A stretch of 35,706 nucleotides of DNA from Salinisphaera sp. UBA1666 (GTDB lineage Bacteria; Pseudomonadota; Gammaproteobacteria; Nevskiales; Salinisphaeraceae). The DNA lies in assembly GCA_002320455.1 (NCBI GenBank), contig DCKU01000048.1, forward strand, positions 1 to 35,706, in the 5' to 3' direction. Every line of letters starts with the position of its first letter. Within the stretch, counting starts at the first letter, position 1. Under the pieces are notes generated by a model that was given only the letters and a program-made list of their open reading frames with translations, had not been told where the DNA came from and did no database searches. A program made the position numbers and the translations under genes. Positions 8,954 through 18,187 of the stretch are shown here, in pieces.

Positions 8954-9436
8954 ATGAAAAAACTCATCGTGGGGATGGCGCTTGTGGGCATGAGCGCGTC
9001 GGCCAGTGCGGTTGCGCCGGGCGGCGACGGCTGTGGCTGGGGCAACCTGGTGTTCGAGGGCAAGAGCGGCCTGCCGGTGCACCTGCTGGCCACCACCGTC
9101 AACGGCACGTCCGGCAACGCCACCTTCGGCATGACCAGCGGCACCAACGGCTGTGACACCAGCGGCGCGCTGACCTACGACGGCAAGAGCCTGCTGGCCA
9201 TGAACGGCATGCTAGAAGAAGTGGCCCAGGACATGGCCAGCGGCCATGGCGAAGCGCTGACCGCGCTGTCGGTCTCCATGGGCATTCAGCCGGATGACCG
9301 CGCCCACTTCGACGACGTGATGCACCAGCACTTTGCCGACGTGTTCCCGAGCTCGGATGTCGATGCCGGTCAGGTCATGACCAACATCGACACCGTCATG
9401 AAAAAAGACAACCGCCTGAGCGTCTACGCTTCGTAG
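8954..9436 (+). CDS. Secreted DUF3015 family protein
   Basis: A 160-residue exported protein. The signal peptide MKKLIVGMALVGMSASASA has a short basic n-region, a hydrophobic core and an ASA cleavage site. The mature part starts VAPGGDGCGWGNLVF, followed by a Gly/Thr/Asn-rich segment with a second Cys (NGCDTSG), so one disulfide is likely. The helical C-terminal half (NGMLEEVAQDMASGHGEALTAL, then HQHFADVFPSSDVDAGQVMTNID) is the DUF3015 pattern. The family function is unknown. It is a single-gene unit: a promoter and dyad lie upstream and a strong intrinsic terminator lies directly downstream, which suggests substantial expression. A divergent relative is encoded at 34128-34562. Confidence 0.88.
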   Translation: MKKLIVGMALVGMSASASAVAPGGDGCGWGNLVFEGKSGLPVHLLATTVNGTSGNATFGMTSGTNGCDTSGALTYDGKSLLAMNGMLEEVAQDMASGHGEALTALSVSMGIQPDDRAHFDDVMHQHFADVFPSSDVDAGQVMTNIDTVMKKDNRLSVYAS

Positions 9437-9454
9437 CGACCACCGCCTGCGGTG

Positions 9455-9487
9455 ATACCCCGTCGATTGTCGGCGGGGTATTTTTTT
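9455..9487 (+). terminator. Intrinsic terminator after the DUF3015 gene
   Basis: Arms ATACCCCG (9455-9462) and CGGGGTAT (9474-9481) form an 8-bp stem that runs into an uninterrupted run of seven T (9481-9487). The gene stops 19 bp upstream. Confidence 0.9.
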
Positions 9488-9538
9488 GAATGTCGCCATC
9501 CGCCCCGCAAGCCGCCTCGGGCGCCGGCCACACGCCTC

Positions 9539-11449
9539 ATGCCATCGAGCATCTCTATCAAGCACAGATCTCACATAACGCTTGGCGGTCATGCGTCGAC
9601 AGGTGTCAGGTCCGCACTGGGCCGTGCCGCGTTGATCCTCGCCGCAGCTTTTATGTGTGTTGCACCGGCCTCAGCGGCCGTCGAGGCATCTATGGCGCGC
9701 CTGGCCGCCACGCCGCGATGGCAGGCGCTGCTCCATATCAATCCCGGTGCAACGCTGCGCGGCGTGGGCACAAGCTATGTCGACGACGCCGATTTCTTCC
9801 TGTCCGCCAATGGCGCGCGTGACCCGCTGGCCGAGCTGCGGGCCACCCGCAAGGCCCTGGCGCCGCCACACAGCCCGGCGCGCTGTCGCTTTCCGGCGCG
9901 TTATCGTTTTCTGGCCGAACATCTGGGCTGGCATGAGGCCGACCCGCTCGGCCACTGTCAGGCCTATCATGACTGGCGCGAGCGTATGCCGATCGGGCAG
10001 CTGGTATTGGTGTTTCCAGCGGCGTATCTGAATAGTCCGTCTTCGATGTTCGGGCACACGCTGTTACGCCTGGACGCATCAAAAACGCCCGAGTCGGAAT
10101 ATCTCTCCCGGGCAATCACCTTCAGCGCCCAGACCGCCGGCCAGGACAATTCAGCGCTTTATATCTGGCGCGGCCTGGCCGGCGGCTATCCGGGGCGGTT
10201 CTCGGTATCGTCCTATGCCCAGCGTATTCACCAGTACGGTTTTCTGGAAAACCGCGATATCTGGGAATACACGCTCAATCTGAATCATGACGAGCTGGAC
10301 TGGTTGGTGGCGCATCTCTGGGAGCTGCGCGACATCAACTTTGATTATTATTTCTTCGACGAGAACTGCTCGTTTCGGCTGCTGGAGCTGGTGAATGTCG
10401 CCCGGCCCGAGGCCGATCTGCTGCAGGGCCTGCGCGTGACCGAGCTGCCCGTGCATACGATTCGCACGCTCGAGCAGGCCGGCCTGGTCACGAGCCGCCA
10501 CTATCGCGCTTCGAAGGTCAACGCGCTCACGCATGCCGCCGAGGCGTTATCACCCGCCGACCGGCGCCTGGCGGCTCGCCTGATGCATGACCCGTCCCTG
10601 CTCGAAAGCAATGCGTTCAAGGCACGCCCGCCGGGCCAGCGCCATCGCATCGCAGACGTGGCCTATCAGGCGCTTCGCATCAAGGGCCGCAAGAGCGCGC
10701 GCAGCCGAGACACCGCACAGGCCAGTCTGGCACTGCTGCGCGCCGTACAGCAGAACCCTGCCCCGCCTGACACCGCGGCGGCGGCACCGGCCCCACCCGA
10801 AGCCGGGCATCGCACACATCTGGCCTCCCTGGCCGCCGGCTCGCTGGACGGCCGCGCCTTTGGCGAGTTCGGCTTTCGTATGACCTATCACGACGTGCTG
10901 GACCGCCCGCAGGGCTATCTGGACGGCGCCGGCATCGAAGGCTTCAACCTCAAACTACGGGCCTACGAGGACGGCGATGTCGAGCTGGAACGCCTGGATC
11001 TGGTGCATATCCGCTCGATCGCACCACGCAGCACGTTTTTCAGCCCTATTTCCTGGTTTGTCGACGGCGGTCTGGAGCAGGTGCCGCTCGAACACGATCG
11101 TGGCCTGGGGTTACAGATTCAGGGCGGACCGGGGCTGGCCTGGCAGCTAGGCCATCTGCGCCCGTATGGCTTTGCGGTGGCCCGCGCCGAGACCGTGCCC
11201 CAATCCGAGCCTACCCTGGCAGCCGGCGCCGGCGCCCAGCTGGGCGCGCTCTGGATTCAAAAGCCCGTACAGCTGGGTATTGATTTCGAGCAGCTCTACT
11301 TCACGCCCGGCTTTGAACGCCAGCGCACATCGCTGACCGCCAACGTGCCGATCTCGACCAACAACGCGCTGCGCAGCAGCTGTCGCTACGAGAGTCAGGA
11401 TTCCGGGGGCATCACGCAGTGCCAGATCGGGTTCCGGCATTTCTTCTAG
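9539..11449 (+). CDS. DUF4105 (Lnb N-terminal domain-like) envelope protein
   Basis: A 636-residue exported protein. A hydrophobic signal segment (GRAALILAAAFMCVAPASA) ends near residue 46. The central DUF4105 domain, related to the periplasmic catalytic domain of lipoprotein N-acyltransferase Lnb, has the conserved His in SSMFGHTLLRLD (about 173) and Cys in FFDENCSFRLLEL (about 277), consistent with a papain-like His/Cys site. The C-terminal third (about 430-636) alternates short strands and ends in IGFRHFF, with a terminal Phe as in outer-membrane barrels. The ATG at 9539 is chosen because the longer frame overlaps the preceding terminator. The next gene on this strand is an L,D-transpeptidase. 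Actual acyltransferase activity is an inference from the family. Confidence 0.85.
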   Translation: MPSSISIKHRSHITLGGHASTGVRSALGRAALILAAAFMCVAPASAAVEASMARLAATPRWQALLHINPGATLRGVGTSYVDDADFFLSANGARDPLAELRATRKALAPPHSPARCRFPARYRFLAEHLGWHEADPLGHCQAYHDWRERMPIGQLVLVFPAAYLNSPSSMFGHTLLRLDASKTPESEYLSRAITFSAQTAGQDNSALYIWRGLAGGYPGRFSVSSYAQRIHQYGFLENRDIWEYTLNLNHDELDWLVAHLWELRDINFDYYFFDENCSFRLLELVNVARPEADLLQGLRVTELPVHTIRTLEQAGLVTSRHYRASKVNALTHAAEALSPADRRLAARLMHDPSLLESNAFKARPPGQRHRIADVAYQALRIKGRKSARSRDTAQASLALLRAVQQNPAPPDTAAAAPAPPEAGHRTHLASLAAGSLDGRAFGEFGFRMTYHDVLDRPQGYLDGAGIEGFNLKLRAYEDGDVELERLDLVHIRSIAPRSTFFSPISWFVDGGLEQVPLEHDRGLGLQIQGGPGLAWQLGHLRPYGFAVARAETVPQSEPTLAAGAGAQLGALWIQKPVQLGIDFEQLYFTPGFERQRTSLTANVPISTNNALRSSCRYESQDSGGITQCQIGFRHFF

Positions 11450-11535
11450 GTGCCGCGCGGGTTGTCGCGCTGCCTCGGGCTGCTGCGAGACCGGCGTAAG
11501 CGCGCATCAACAGCACGCCACGTAAGGTATGGGCC

Positions 11536-12258
11536 ATGCTGAGCGCGTTTATACCGACCCGTTATCGATCACGCCGCCGGCCAGGCCGTGTGGGTGCGTT
11601 GCTGGCCCTTGTATTGGCCAGCCAGACCACGCTCGCCTCACCCCTGGGCAAGACCCTGCAGACCCTGGCGCCGGATGCCGACAGCCATGTGCTGTCCATG
11701 GCCGCCGAGGCGCTGCGCTGTGCCAGCTACCACGGCGAGCCGGATGCGCACACGCTGGCGGTCATTGATTATTCCATGCCCTCCACGGCCAAGCGTCTGT
11801 GGGTGTTTGATCTGGACGAGCCGGCGCTTCTGTTCAACGAACGAGTGGCCCATGGCAGTGCCACCGGCGACAACAAGGCCACCTTCTTCTCCAACAAGCC
11901 GGGCAGTCATGCGTCCAGCATCGGCCTGTATCGCACGGCCAACAGCTATTACGGCAGCAAGGGCTATGCGCTACGCCTGAAAGGCCTGGAAGAAGGCGTC
12001 AACGACAATGCCTACAAGCGGGCGATCGTCATGCACGGGGCCGACTATGCCACGCCGTCGTTCGTGCATCGCATCGGCCGTCTGGGCCGCAGCTGGGGCT
12101 GCCCGGCGGTGCGCCCGGGCATCGTCAAACCCCTGATCAACAGCATCAAGGACGGGCAGTACCTGTTTGCCTACTACCCGAAGCCGGACTGGATTGATAA
12201 CAGCGAATACCTGAACTGCCCGGTTAGTCACGACGCCCAGGCAAAGAACGCGCCGTAA
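11536..12258 (+). CDS. Murein L,D-transpeptidase catalytic domain protein (YkuD-like)
   Basis: A 240-residue exported protein with a basic-then-hydrophobic N-terminus (RRRPGRVGALLALVLASQTTLAS) as signal peptide. The mature part carries the YkuD-like fold of the murein L,D-transpeptidase family: KRLWVFDLDEPALLFN, GSHASSIGLYRT, the catalytic His in IVMHGADYA (about 167) and the nucleophile Cys in GRSWGCPAV (about 189). It should cross-link or remodel peptidoglycan in the periplasm. AAGG-like ribosome-binding bases precede the ATG at 11536. It lies 86 bp after the DUF4105 gene, with no terminator seen between, so the two are probably expressed together. Its last 35 bp overlap the convergent lipoprotein gene. 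Confidence 0.9.
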   Translation: MLSAFIPTRYRSRRRPGRVGALLALVLASQTTLASPLGKTLQTLAPDADSHVLSMAAEALRCASYHGEPDAHTLAVIDYSMPSTAKRLWVFDLDEPALLFNERVAHGSATGDNKATFFSNKPGSHASSIGLYRTANSYYGSKGYALRLKGLEEGVNDNAYKRAIVMHGADYATPSFVHRIGRLGRSWGCPAVRPGIVKPLINSIKDGQYLFAYYPKPDWIDNSEYLNCPVSHDAQAKNAP

Positions 12259-13213
12259 AGATAGACGAGGCAAAATCGTCGATGGCCAGCGCGGTGCGCC
12301 GCGGGGCCTCGCGGATCGGCGTGTGGCCGACATCGTGAAAAACGGTCGCACGGCTATCGGCCAGCCCGGCCGTCAGCTCGTCGACCACACGTACATCGAA
12401 GATCTGATCCTTCGCGCCCCAGATAATCAACGCCGGCATGCGCAGCCCGTCCAGCACCATTTGATAGGTACTGGCGGGCAGATGCGTCTGTACGTTCAGC
12501 AGGTTGTCTAAAATTTGCGACTGGGCGTCGCGGTGGGCCACGGCCTGCATGGCCAGGGCGTGGCGGATGCTCTCGGGAATGAACGGCGGCTTGGCCATGG
12601 CCAGATCGAGCACGCGCTGGTAGTCGGCCTCGGTGCGGATGGCAAGCGGATTGTCACCTCGTTCAATGGCGCTCATCACCGGCGACGGGTTGTCCTGGTA
12701 GACACCGGCCGCATCAATGAGCACCAGCCCGCGGGTCTGATCCGGCTGACCCAGCGCCCAGAGCGTGGCCACCGCGCCGCCCATGGAATGCCCGACCAGC
12801 ACATAATCGGTGAGCCCCTTGGCACGGGCGAAGTCGATCAGCGTATTGGACATGCCGTCGGCCGAGGCATTGTCGTTAAGCGGCGTCTGGCCGTGGCCGG
12901 GGAGATCGGGCACCACGAGATGCCAGCGCGCGGTCAGCTCACGCGCCACGCGGTTCCAGTGGTTGCGGTCCCCGGTATAGCCGTGCAGCAGCACGAGCGT
13001 TGGCGCATCGGGCGGCCCGCCTTCCGAATAGACAACGACGCTCTGATCGGCCAGCGTGAGCTGATGACTGGCGAGACCGGCCCAGGCCCGCTCCTGGCGC
13101 ATGAAGTCGTCCAGCTGGGCCCGGTCGGCGCCGCCCGGCGTAACGCAGCCGGCGATGCACACGATGACAAGGCCCAGCAGGCCTGCAATAACACGGCGTG
13201 ACGCGCTCGACAT
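12224..13213 (-). CDS. Alpha/beta-hydrolase lipoprotein
   Basis: A 329-residue lipoprotein with a signal peptide ending in the lipobox IAGC (Cys 23), then an alpha/beta-hydrolase domain. The oxyanion loop LLHGYTGDRNHW, the nucleophile GHSMGG (Ser about 143), the acid in IWGAKDQIFDV and the His in HDVGHTPIREAP complete the fold, close to the bacterial lipase Lip3/BchO-like group. It is likely anchored in the outer membrane facing the periplasm, acting on esters or lipids; the substrate is not evident. The ATG at 13213 precedes the signal peptide directly. The gene is downstream of phoD on the same strand, with 82 bp between. Confidence 0.88.
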   Translation of the reverse strand: MSSASRRVIAGLLGLVIVCIAGCVTPGGADRAQLDDFMRQERAWAGLASHQLTLADQSVVVYSEGGPPDAPTLVLLHGYTGDRNHWNRVARELTARWHLVVPDLPGHGQTPLNDNASADGMSNTLIDFARAKGLTDYVLVGHSMGGAVATLWALGQPDQTRGLVLIDAAGVYQDNPSPVMSAIERGDNPLAIRTEADYQRVLDLAMAKPPFIPESIRHALAMQAVAHRDAQSQILDNLLNVQTHLPASTYQMVLDGLRMPALIIWGAKDQIFDVRVVDELTAGLADSRATVFHDVGHTPIREAPRRTALAIDDFASSIFTARSLPGRRD

Positions 13214-13295
13214 GTCCGGTGCCTGGCCCCGGTTTCAAAATTCCGGGACCAGTATGTCGCGCTCGCGCCGCGTTGCCGATACGACGTTCGGTGCG

Positions 13296-15068
13296 TCAGG
13301 CCGTATCGGTATTGAAGTTGGCCTGTACCGGGGCAAGCGCCGGCGCGTCGGTGCGTTCTTGGCTGGCACTCGCACCGGCCCGTACGCGGTTGTCGCCGTC
13401 TTCGGAGAAATAAGCCGCCGCGAAACGCTGCTGGTCATTGCGTGTTTCGATGTCGTCGACATACCACCACTCGGCCTGAATCCGCTCGCGGGTGATATCC
13501 AGCAGCATATAGCCGCGGCTGGCCAGCTCGACATATTTCATGGCCGGGTTCTGGGCCTTGGTGGTCTCGGGATTGCCGTTGCTGCCGGGTGAGGTGACCG
13601 AGGTGCCCACGAACTCGACGGCCATGCTGCCGGCGCCGGTATCGGGGTTGTAGGCATCCGGATTGTTGGGGTCTTCGGTGATGTCCTGGGCCCAGGAGGT
13701 ATGAATATCGCCGGTCAGCACCACGACGTTATCAATCGCCACGTTGGGTGCTGCCTGGCCGCCGCGAATCAGACGCCAGATGGCCTCGCGAGCACGCGGG
13801 TAGCCATCCCACTGGTCTGAATTGATGAATACGCCGCCCTGGCCGCCCGGGTTGTCGGTGTTACTGCTGTTGGGCGCGCCCACGGCCTTGAGCTGGCCGA
13901 ACATGACCTGCTGGCCCAGCAGCTGCCAGCGGGCCGGGCTGTTCTGCAGCCGGCCGGCCAGCCAGTCGCGCTGGGTGTCGTCGATCAGCGTGCGATCGGG
14001 ATCGGCATAGGCGCCGGTATCGGTAAAGCCGTTCTCGGCGTTGTTGGCCAGCTGTTCGTCGCGGCCGATCAGGCGCGTGTCGAGCATGTTCAGGCGCACC
14101 AGATCGCCGAAGTCGAAGCTGCGATAGATCGCAAGCGGCGTGTCGGGCACGGTTTCGCGAATCGGCAGCCATTCGTAGTAGGCCTGAACTGAGGCAGCCT
14201 CGCGCGCCGGCCACGGCCCCTCCCCGCGATCGGGATCATGGTTCTGAGCCCCATCGCGCCAGCTGTTATTGGTGGACTCGTGATCGTCCCAGACCACGAT
14301 CATCGGGTGCTGGCGGTGCACCTCGGCCAGGTCGGGATCGGTGCGATAACAGGCATAGCGGGTGCGATAGTCCTCCAGCGTGACGATCTCGTAGGGCGGC
14401 TCGGGCGCCCGGCCCAGGGGCCGACCGTCGCCGTACTCGTCCGGGTTGACCTCCGGTGGCACACCGCGCCCCGGATATTCGTAGATGTAGTCGCCCAGGT
14501 GCAGAACCACGTCCAGATCGGCCCGCTCGGCGATGCGCCCATAGACGTTGAAAAAACCAAACGGATAGTTCGAGCACGACACCACCGCCATGCGCAGCCG
14601 CTCCACGCCGGTGGTCGGCAGTGTGCGGGTGCGGCCGACGGGCGAGCGCTGGCCCTGGGCTTCAAAGCCGTAGTAATAGGTCTGACCGGCGGCCAGGCCG
14701 GTAGCATCGACCTTGACCGTATAATCGCGTGCGGCGTCGGTAACCAGCGTGCCGCTGCGCAGCGGGCTGGTGGCATCCGGCGTCTCGGACAGCCACCAGG
14801 CCACGCTGACCGACCCGGCGGTGGACGGGGTCACGCGCGACCAGAGCATCACCCGGTCGGCCAGCGGGTCGCCACTGGCCACACCGTGGGCAAACGTTGT
14901 CGTACTACTAGCCGGCGCGCGCCCCACACGCACATCGGCGCCGTCGCTGCAGCCTGTGACCAAGCCCGCGCCCAGGGCCGCACCGGCGGTATAGCCGGCC
15001 CGCCGCAGAAACGAGCGGCGCGACTGCGGCGCAAAGAACGAGCGATAACGTTTGTTTCGGTGACCCAT
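13296..15068 (-). CDS. phoD: PhoD-type alkaline phosphatase (phosphodiesterase)
   Basis: A 590-residue PhoD family enzyme that releases phosphate from organic esters outside the cytoplasm. The N-terminus has a twin-arginine motif SRRSFLRRAG followed by a hydrophobic segment and a lipobox VTGC (Cys 40), so it looks like a Tat-exported lipoprotein. The PhoD N-terminal domain (FAHGVASGDPLADRVMLWSRV) precedes the metallophosphatase core, with metal ligands in VVSCSNYPFGFFN, HLGDYIYEYPG, VVWDDHESTNNSW and VVLTGDIHTSW. The ATG at 15068 has a GGAGA ribosome-binding site about eight bases upstream. No Pho box could be identified with confidence in the 171-bp upstream region. Confidence 0.93.
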   Translation of the reverse strand: MGHRNKRYRSFFAPQSRRSFLRRAGYTAGAALGAGLVTGCSDGADVRVGRAPASSTTTFAHGVASGDPLADRVMLWSRVTPSTAGSVSVAWWLSETPDATSPLRSGTLVTDAARDYTVKVDATGLAAGQTYYYGFEAQGQRSPVGRTRTLPTTGVERLRMAVVSCSNYPFGFFNVYGRIAERADLDVVLHLGDYIYEYPGRGVPPEVNPDEYGDGRPLGRAPEPPYEIVTLEDYRTRYACYRTDPDLAEVHRQHPMIVVWDDHESTNNSWRDGAQNHDPDRGEGPWPAREAASVQAYYEWLPIRETVPDTPLAIYRSFDFGDLVRLNMLDTRLIGRDEQLANNAENGFTDTGAYADPDRTLIDDTQRDWLAGRLQNSPARWQLLGQQVMFGQLKAVGAPNSSNTDNPGGQGGVFINSDQWDGYPRAREAIWRLIRGGQAAPNVAIDNVVVLTGDIHTSWAQDITEDPNNPDAYNPDTGAGSMAVEFVGTSVTSPGSNGNPETTKAQNPAMKYVELASRGYMLLDITRERIQAEWWYVDDIETRNDQQRFAAAYFSEDGDNRVRAGASASQERTDAPALAPVQANFNTDTA

Positions 15069-15239
15069 CGATGATCTCCCTGGAGGTAATTATTGGGCGC
15101 GGCCACGAGCCGGCCACTTTCGTGGTGATAGACCAGCGTGGCGGACGTCTATTAAGGGATCGTGAAAATCCATCGACTTGTGAAAACGCCCAGAGCGAGA
15201 CTATCGTCGTAGCTATCACACGGACAGGATCGCCCCGTC

Positions 15240-15491
15240 ATGGCTGACGATGACCACGGCAAGTCGATCAAGAACGAGGCGCAGTACGAAGCGCTACGCG
15301 AACAGGGGGCGAGCAAAGAAAAAGCCGCCCGTATCGCCAACGCCGACAACCCCGGCAAGAAAGGCGGTCAGGCCGATCCTTACGAACAGTGGACGCTAGA
15401 GGCGCTCTACGAGCGGGCCCAGGAGATCGGCATTGACGGCCGCTCCGGTATGAACAAGGACCAACTCATACGCGCCCTGCGCGAGCACTAG
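15240..15491 (+). CDS. Small Rho_N-domain-like protein (DUF7218-type)
   Basis: An 83-residue hydrophilic protein. The first half (KSIKNEAQYEALREQGASKEKAARIANA) is a charged helix pair like that of small DUF7218 proteins. The second half (YEQWTLEALYERAQEIGIDGRSGMNKDQLIRALREH) is a SAP/Rho_N-like helix-extended-loop-helix that usually binds nucleic acid. The ATG is at 15240, preceded by GGACAGGATC. The gene is short but fully compositional, with a clear domain. It is divergent from phoD. A role in nucleic-acid binding is inferred from the fold only. Confidence 0.8.
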   Translation: MADDDHGKSIKNEAQYEALREQGASKEKAARIANADNPGKKGGQADPYEQWTLEALYERAQEIGIDGRSGMNKDQLIRALREH

Positions 15492-15664
15492 ACGCCTGGC
15501 AGCCTCGACGGCCCGCGTAGAATCAGCCGCCCGGCACCAACAACGGCCTTGCGGCGGCATCCGCGCTCGCGATTGTTGCGTAGAGCCACAGTCCGGCAGC
15601 GCCGTCGCATGACATCGATACGGAACGCCTGACCGCTTTCCCAGAAGAGCTTTCGGACACGACT

Positions 15665-17272
15665 ATGCAAGTGACCTTCATCGGTGGCGCCGACGGCGTG
15701 ACCGGTTCCTGCACCCTGTTGACCGACGACCGGATCGGCGTGCGGGCGCTCGTGGACTGCGGAGCCTATGCCGAGCGCCCGGCCGGCGTGCCCGACGGCG
15801 CGCCCCGGCTGCCCTTCGATGCCCGCCTGCTGGACTTCGTGGTGCTCACCCATGCCCACCGCGATCATTGTGGCCGCCTGCCGCAGCTGCATCGGGCCGG
15901 CTTTCGCGGCCCGGTCTATTGCACCGACGCCACCGCCTGGATGACCCGCCTGGCGCTAATGGATGCCGCCAAGTTCTCGCGTGAATACAACGCCAGCGAC
16001 GTCGAACTGATCGACTTCCAGGCCGTGGATCACTGGTCGGATTTTGTCTTCGACGCGCCGCTGCGCCTGCACGGCGTGTCGATCACGTTTCATCGCAGCG
16101 CGCATATTCTGGGCGCTGTCTCGGCCACCATCGGCTGGCGCAGTCGCGTGGGCGTGGCGCGCTCGATCGCGTTTTCCGGCGATATCGGCGGTAACACGCC
16201 GGATAACCCGTATCAATCGCTGCTGGCCGGCCAGACCGTGCCGGGCAGCGTGGATTATATGGTGGTCGAATCGACCCGCGGCGCCGAGCCGGCGCGCGGG
16301 CCTGAATACAAGTCGTTTGATGCCCGCATCACCGCCTGGGCCGATTTATTGGCCGACAGCGATGCCCGCGGCGGCGGGCCGGTCATCGCCCCCTGTTTTG
16401 CGATTCATCGGGCCCAGGAACTGTGGTTCGACCTGGACACGGTGCTGCGTACCACCCACGCCGGCGCACCGGATGCCAGTGGCCGGCCGCGCTGGTTATC
16501 GCTGGATGCCCCGCTGGCCACGCGCATGACCGAGGTCTATGCCGCGACACTCGCCGACCGCCTGGGTCCGGCCGGCGCCCCGGCTTATCGCAACCCGGCC
16601 ATGGCGGCTCGCCTGGGGCTTTCCAGCGAGGCGGCGCTGGATACCTATCTGGCCCAGCTCTGGCTACGGGTGGCCGATAACAAGGCGCCGGGCGGCACGC
16701 TGCGGGCCATGCAGGACGACACCCTGTCCCGGGTGATCGCCCTGGCCGGTTCGGGCATGTGTGAAGGCGGGCGGATCGTGGATTTCATCGCCGATCAGAT
16801 CACCAACCCGGCCGCCACTATCGTGCTGTGTGGCTATGCGCCGCCCACCACCGGTGCCGGGCGGCTGCGGGCTTGGTTAAACGGCGAGTGGCCCGAGGGC
16901 ATGGCCCTGCCGCTGGGCGACGTCCGCCTGGATACCTCGCGCATCCGCGCCCGCGTCGTGGATTTCGGCGATTACTATTCCGGCCACGGCGACGTCGAGG
17001 CGCTGGCGCGTTTCGTTTTCGCGGCGGATACCCACGGCATGGCCGCCCCGCCGCCGCGCGTGCCGGCCACGGTCTTTCTGAATCACGGCGAGCCCGAGTC
17101 CCGAACTGCACTGGCCGAGCACTTGCGCGAGCGATCCGAGGCCCCGAAGGCCGGCGATCGCGCGCTGGCCCGGGTGATCCTGCCCACCCACGGCCAGCGC
17201 TTCGATCTGGACTCGCCCGACCAACGCCGCGAACGCGAGGCCCCGCGTCGCCGGCGGCTATCCGGGGCGTGA
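15665..17272 (+). CDS. MBL-fold beta-CASP exonuclease-like hydrolase with RMMBL segment
   Basis: A 535-residue metallo-beta-lactamase fold protein of the RNA-processing beta-CASP group. The metal motif THAHRDHCGRL has H63, H65, D67 and H68; further ligands are in FHRSAHILGAV and AFSGDIGG. The beta-CASP insert begins near residue 200 (VESTRGAEPARGPEY), with GGGPVIAPCFAIHRAQEL and SGMCEGGRIVDFI as family signatures. The C-terminal RMMBL-like region contains FGDYYSGHGDVEAL and ILPTHGQRFDLD. The family includes RNA endo- and exonucleases such as YSH1/RNase J relatives. It converges on the FNT gene, with 11 bp between stops. Confidence 0.88.
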   Translation: MQVTFIGGADGVTGSCTLLTDDRIGVRALVDCGAYAERPAGVPDGAPRLPFDARLLDFVVLTHAHRDHCGRLPQLHRAGFRGPVYCTDATAWMTRLALMDAAKFSREYNASDVELIDFQAVDHWSDFVFDAPLRLHGVSITFHRSAHILGAVSATIGWRSRVGVARSIAFSGDIGGNTPDNPYQSLLAGQTVPGSVDYMVVESTRGAEPARGPEYKSFDARITAWADLLADSDARGGGPVIAPCFAIHRAQELWFDLDTVLRTTHAGAPDASGRPRWLSLDAPLATRMTEVYAATLADRLGPAGAPAYRNPAMAARLGLSSEAALDTYLAQLWLRVADNKAPGGTLRAMQDDTLSRVIALAGSGMCEGGRIVDFIADQITNPAATIVLCGYAPPTTGAGRLRAWLNGEWPEGMALPLGDVRLDTSRIRARVVDFGDYYSGHGDVEALARFVFAADTHGMAAPPPRVPATVFLNHGEPESRTALAEHLRERSEAPKAGDRALARVILPTHGQRFDLDSPDQRREREAPRRRRLSGA

Positions 17273-17283
17273 CAGCACGCGCT

Positions 17284-18084
17284 CTAGACCTTGTCTTGTA
17301 CCTGCCCGTAGGCCAGCAGCGAGAACAGGACTGTCCCGCCGATGACGTTGCCCACGAACGCCGGCAGCAAAAACTGCAGGCCAACCTGCGCGGCCTGGAC
17401 CTGGCCGGCAAACCACAGCAGATAGGCCTCGGTCGAGCCGACGATGATATGCACAAAGCTGCCTAGGCCGATGAGGTAGGTCAGCACCAGAATCATCCAG
17501 AACTCGAAGCCGCGCGAGTTGGGCAGCATCCAGACCACCGCGGCAATGATGAAGCCGGCCGGAATCGCCTTGATCAACATTTCACCCATGCTGTTGTCGA
17601 ACACCGGCTTGGACAGGCTGATCAGGGCATCGATCTGGGCGGGCGTGCCCATCACGTAATAGATGAACCACGCCATGAGGAGCGTGCCCAGCAGATTGCC
17701 CAGCAGCACTACGGCCCACAGCCGCGCCGCCACGGCCAGCCCGTGAAAACTGAACCGGCTGGCCAGCGGCAGCACGACCGTAATCGTGTTCTCGGTGAAC
17801 AGCTGCATGCGCCCGAGGATCACGATCAGAAAGCCGAAGACATAGCCCAGGTTGCTGACCAGATCACGCCAAGGCGCCTCGGGCAGGGCGTCATACAAGA
17901 ACGCCTTGCCCAACACCGACATACTGATCGCCAAGCCGGCTGCCAGCGCCGACCACCATAGCGACAGCGGCGCGCGGGCAAGCTCTTCTTCGCCGTCACG
18001 ACTGATGGCGGCATAAACTGCTCGCGCGCTCAGCCGCGTACCGTGTCGCTCGGGCGACGAAATATTCGGGTCAGTGTCTGCCAT
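17284..18084 (-). CDS. Formate/nitrite transporter (FNT) family protein, YfdC-like
   Basis: An FNT-family channel of about 266 residues with six membrane segments following a polar N-terminus of about 40 residues. The motif GRMQLFTENTITVVLPL in the re-entrant loop region and the matching VHIIVGSTEAYLLW in the second half are typical of the YfdC branch rather than FocA or NirC. The transported anion is not known. The Met at 18084 (MADTDPNISSPERH) is preferred for a weak AAGAG ribosome site; the ATG at 18105 adds seven residues. It lies 82-103 bp downstream of the APC permease on the same strand, so the pair may share a transcript. Confidence 0.88.
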   Translation of the reverse strand: MADTDPNISSPERHGTRLSARAVYAAISRDGEEELARAPLSLWWSALAAGLAISMSVLGKAFLYDALPEAPWRDLVSNLGYVFGFLIVILGRMQLFTENTITVVLPLASRFSFHGLAVAARLWAVVLLGNLLGTLLMAWFIYYVMGTPAQIDALISLSKPVFDNSMGEMLIKAIPAGFIIAAVVWMLPNSRGFEFWMILVLTYLIGLGSFVHIIVGSTEAYLLWFAGQVQAAQVGLQFLLPAFVGNVIGGTVLFSLLAYGQVQDKV

Positions 18085-18187
18085 GAGCGCTCTTTGTGAT
18101 GACATAACATGCGTATCGCCATACGCTGCGCGTTATTCACCCCGCCGGCAAGCGGTGATCGTCTACAACCTCTGACGCACAACATGT

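Noticed and set aside
9441..9454. CACCGC/GCGGTG hairpin just after the DUF3015 stop
   Set aside because: The loop would be only two bases, and the true terminator directly follows.
13223..13309. Two hairpins between phoD and the lipoprotein gene (9 of 10 bp stem at 13223-13252, nested stem at 13276-13309)
   Set aside because: Neither has a T run on the minus strand, and both loops are long, so a terminator call is not supported.
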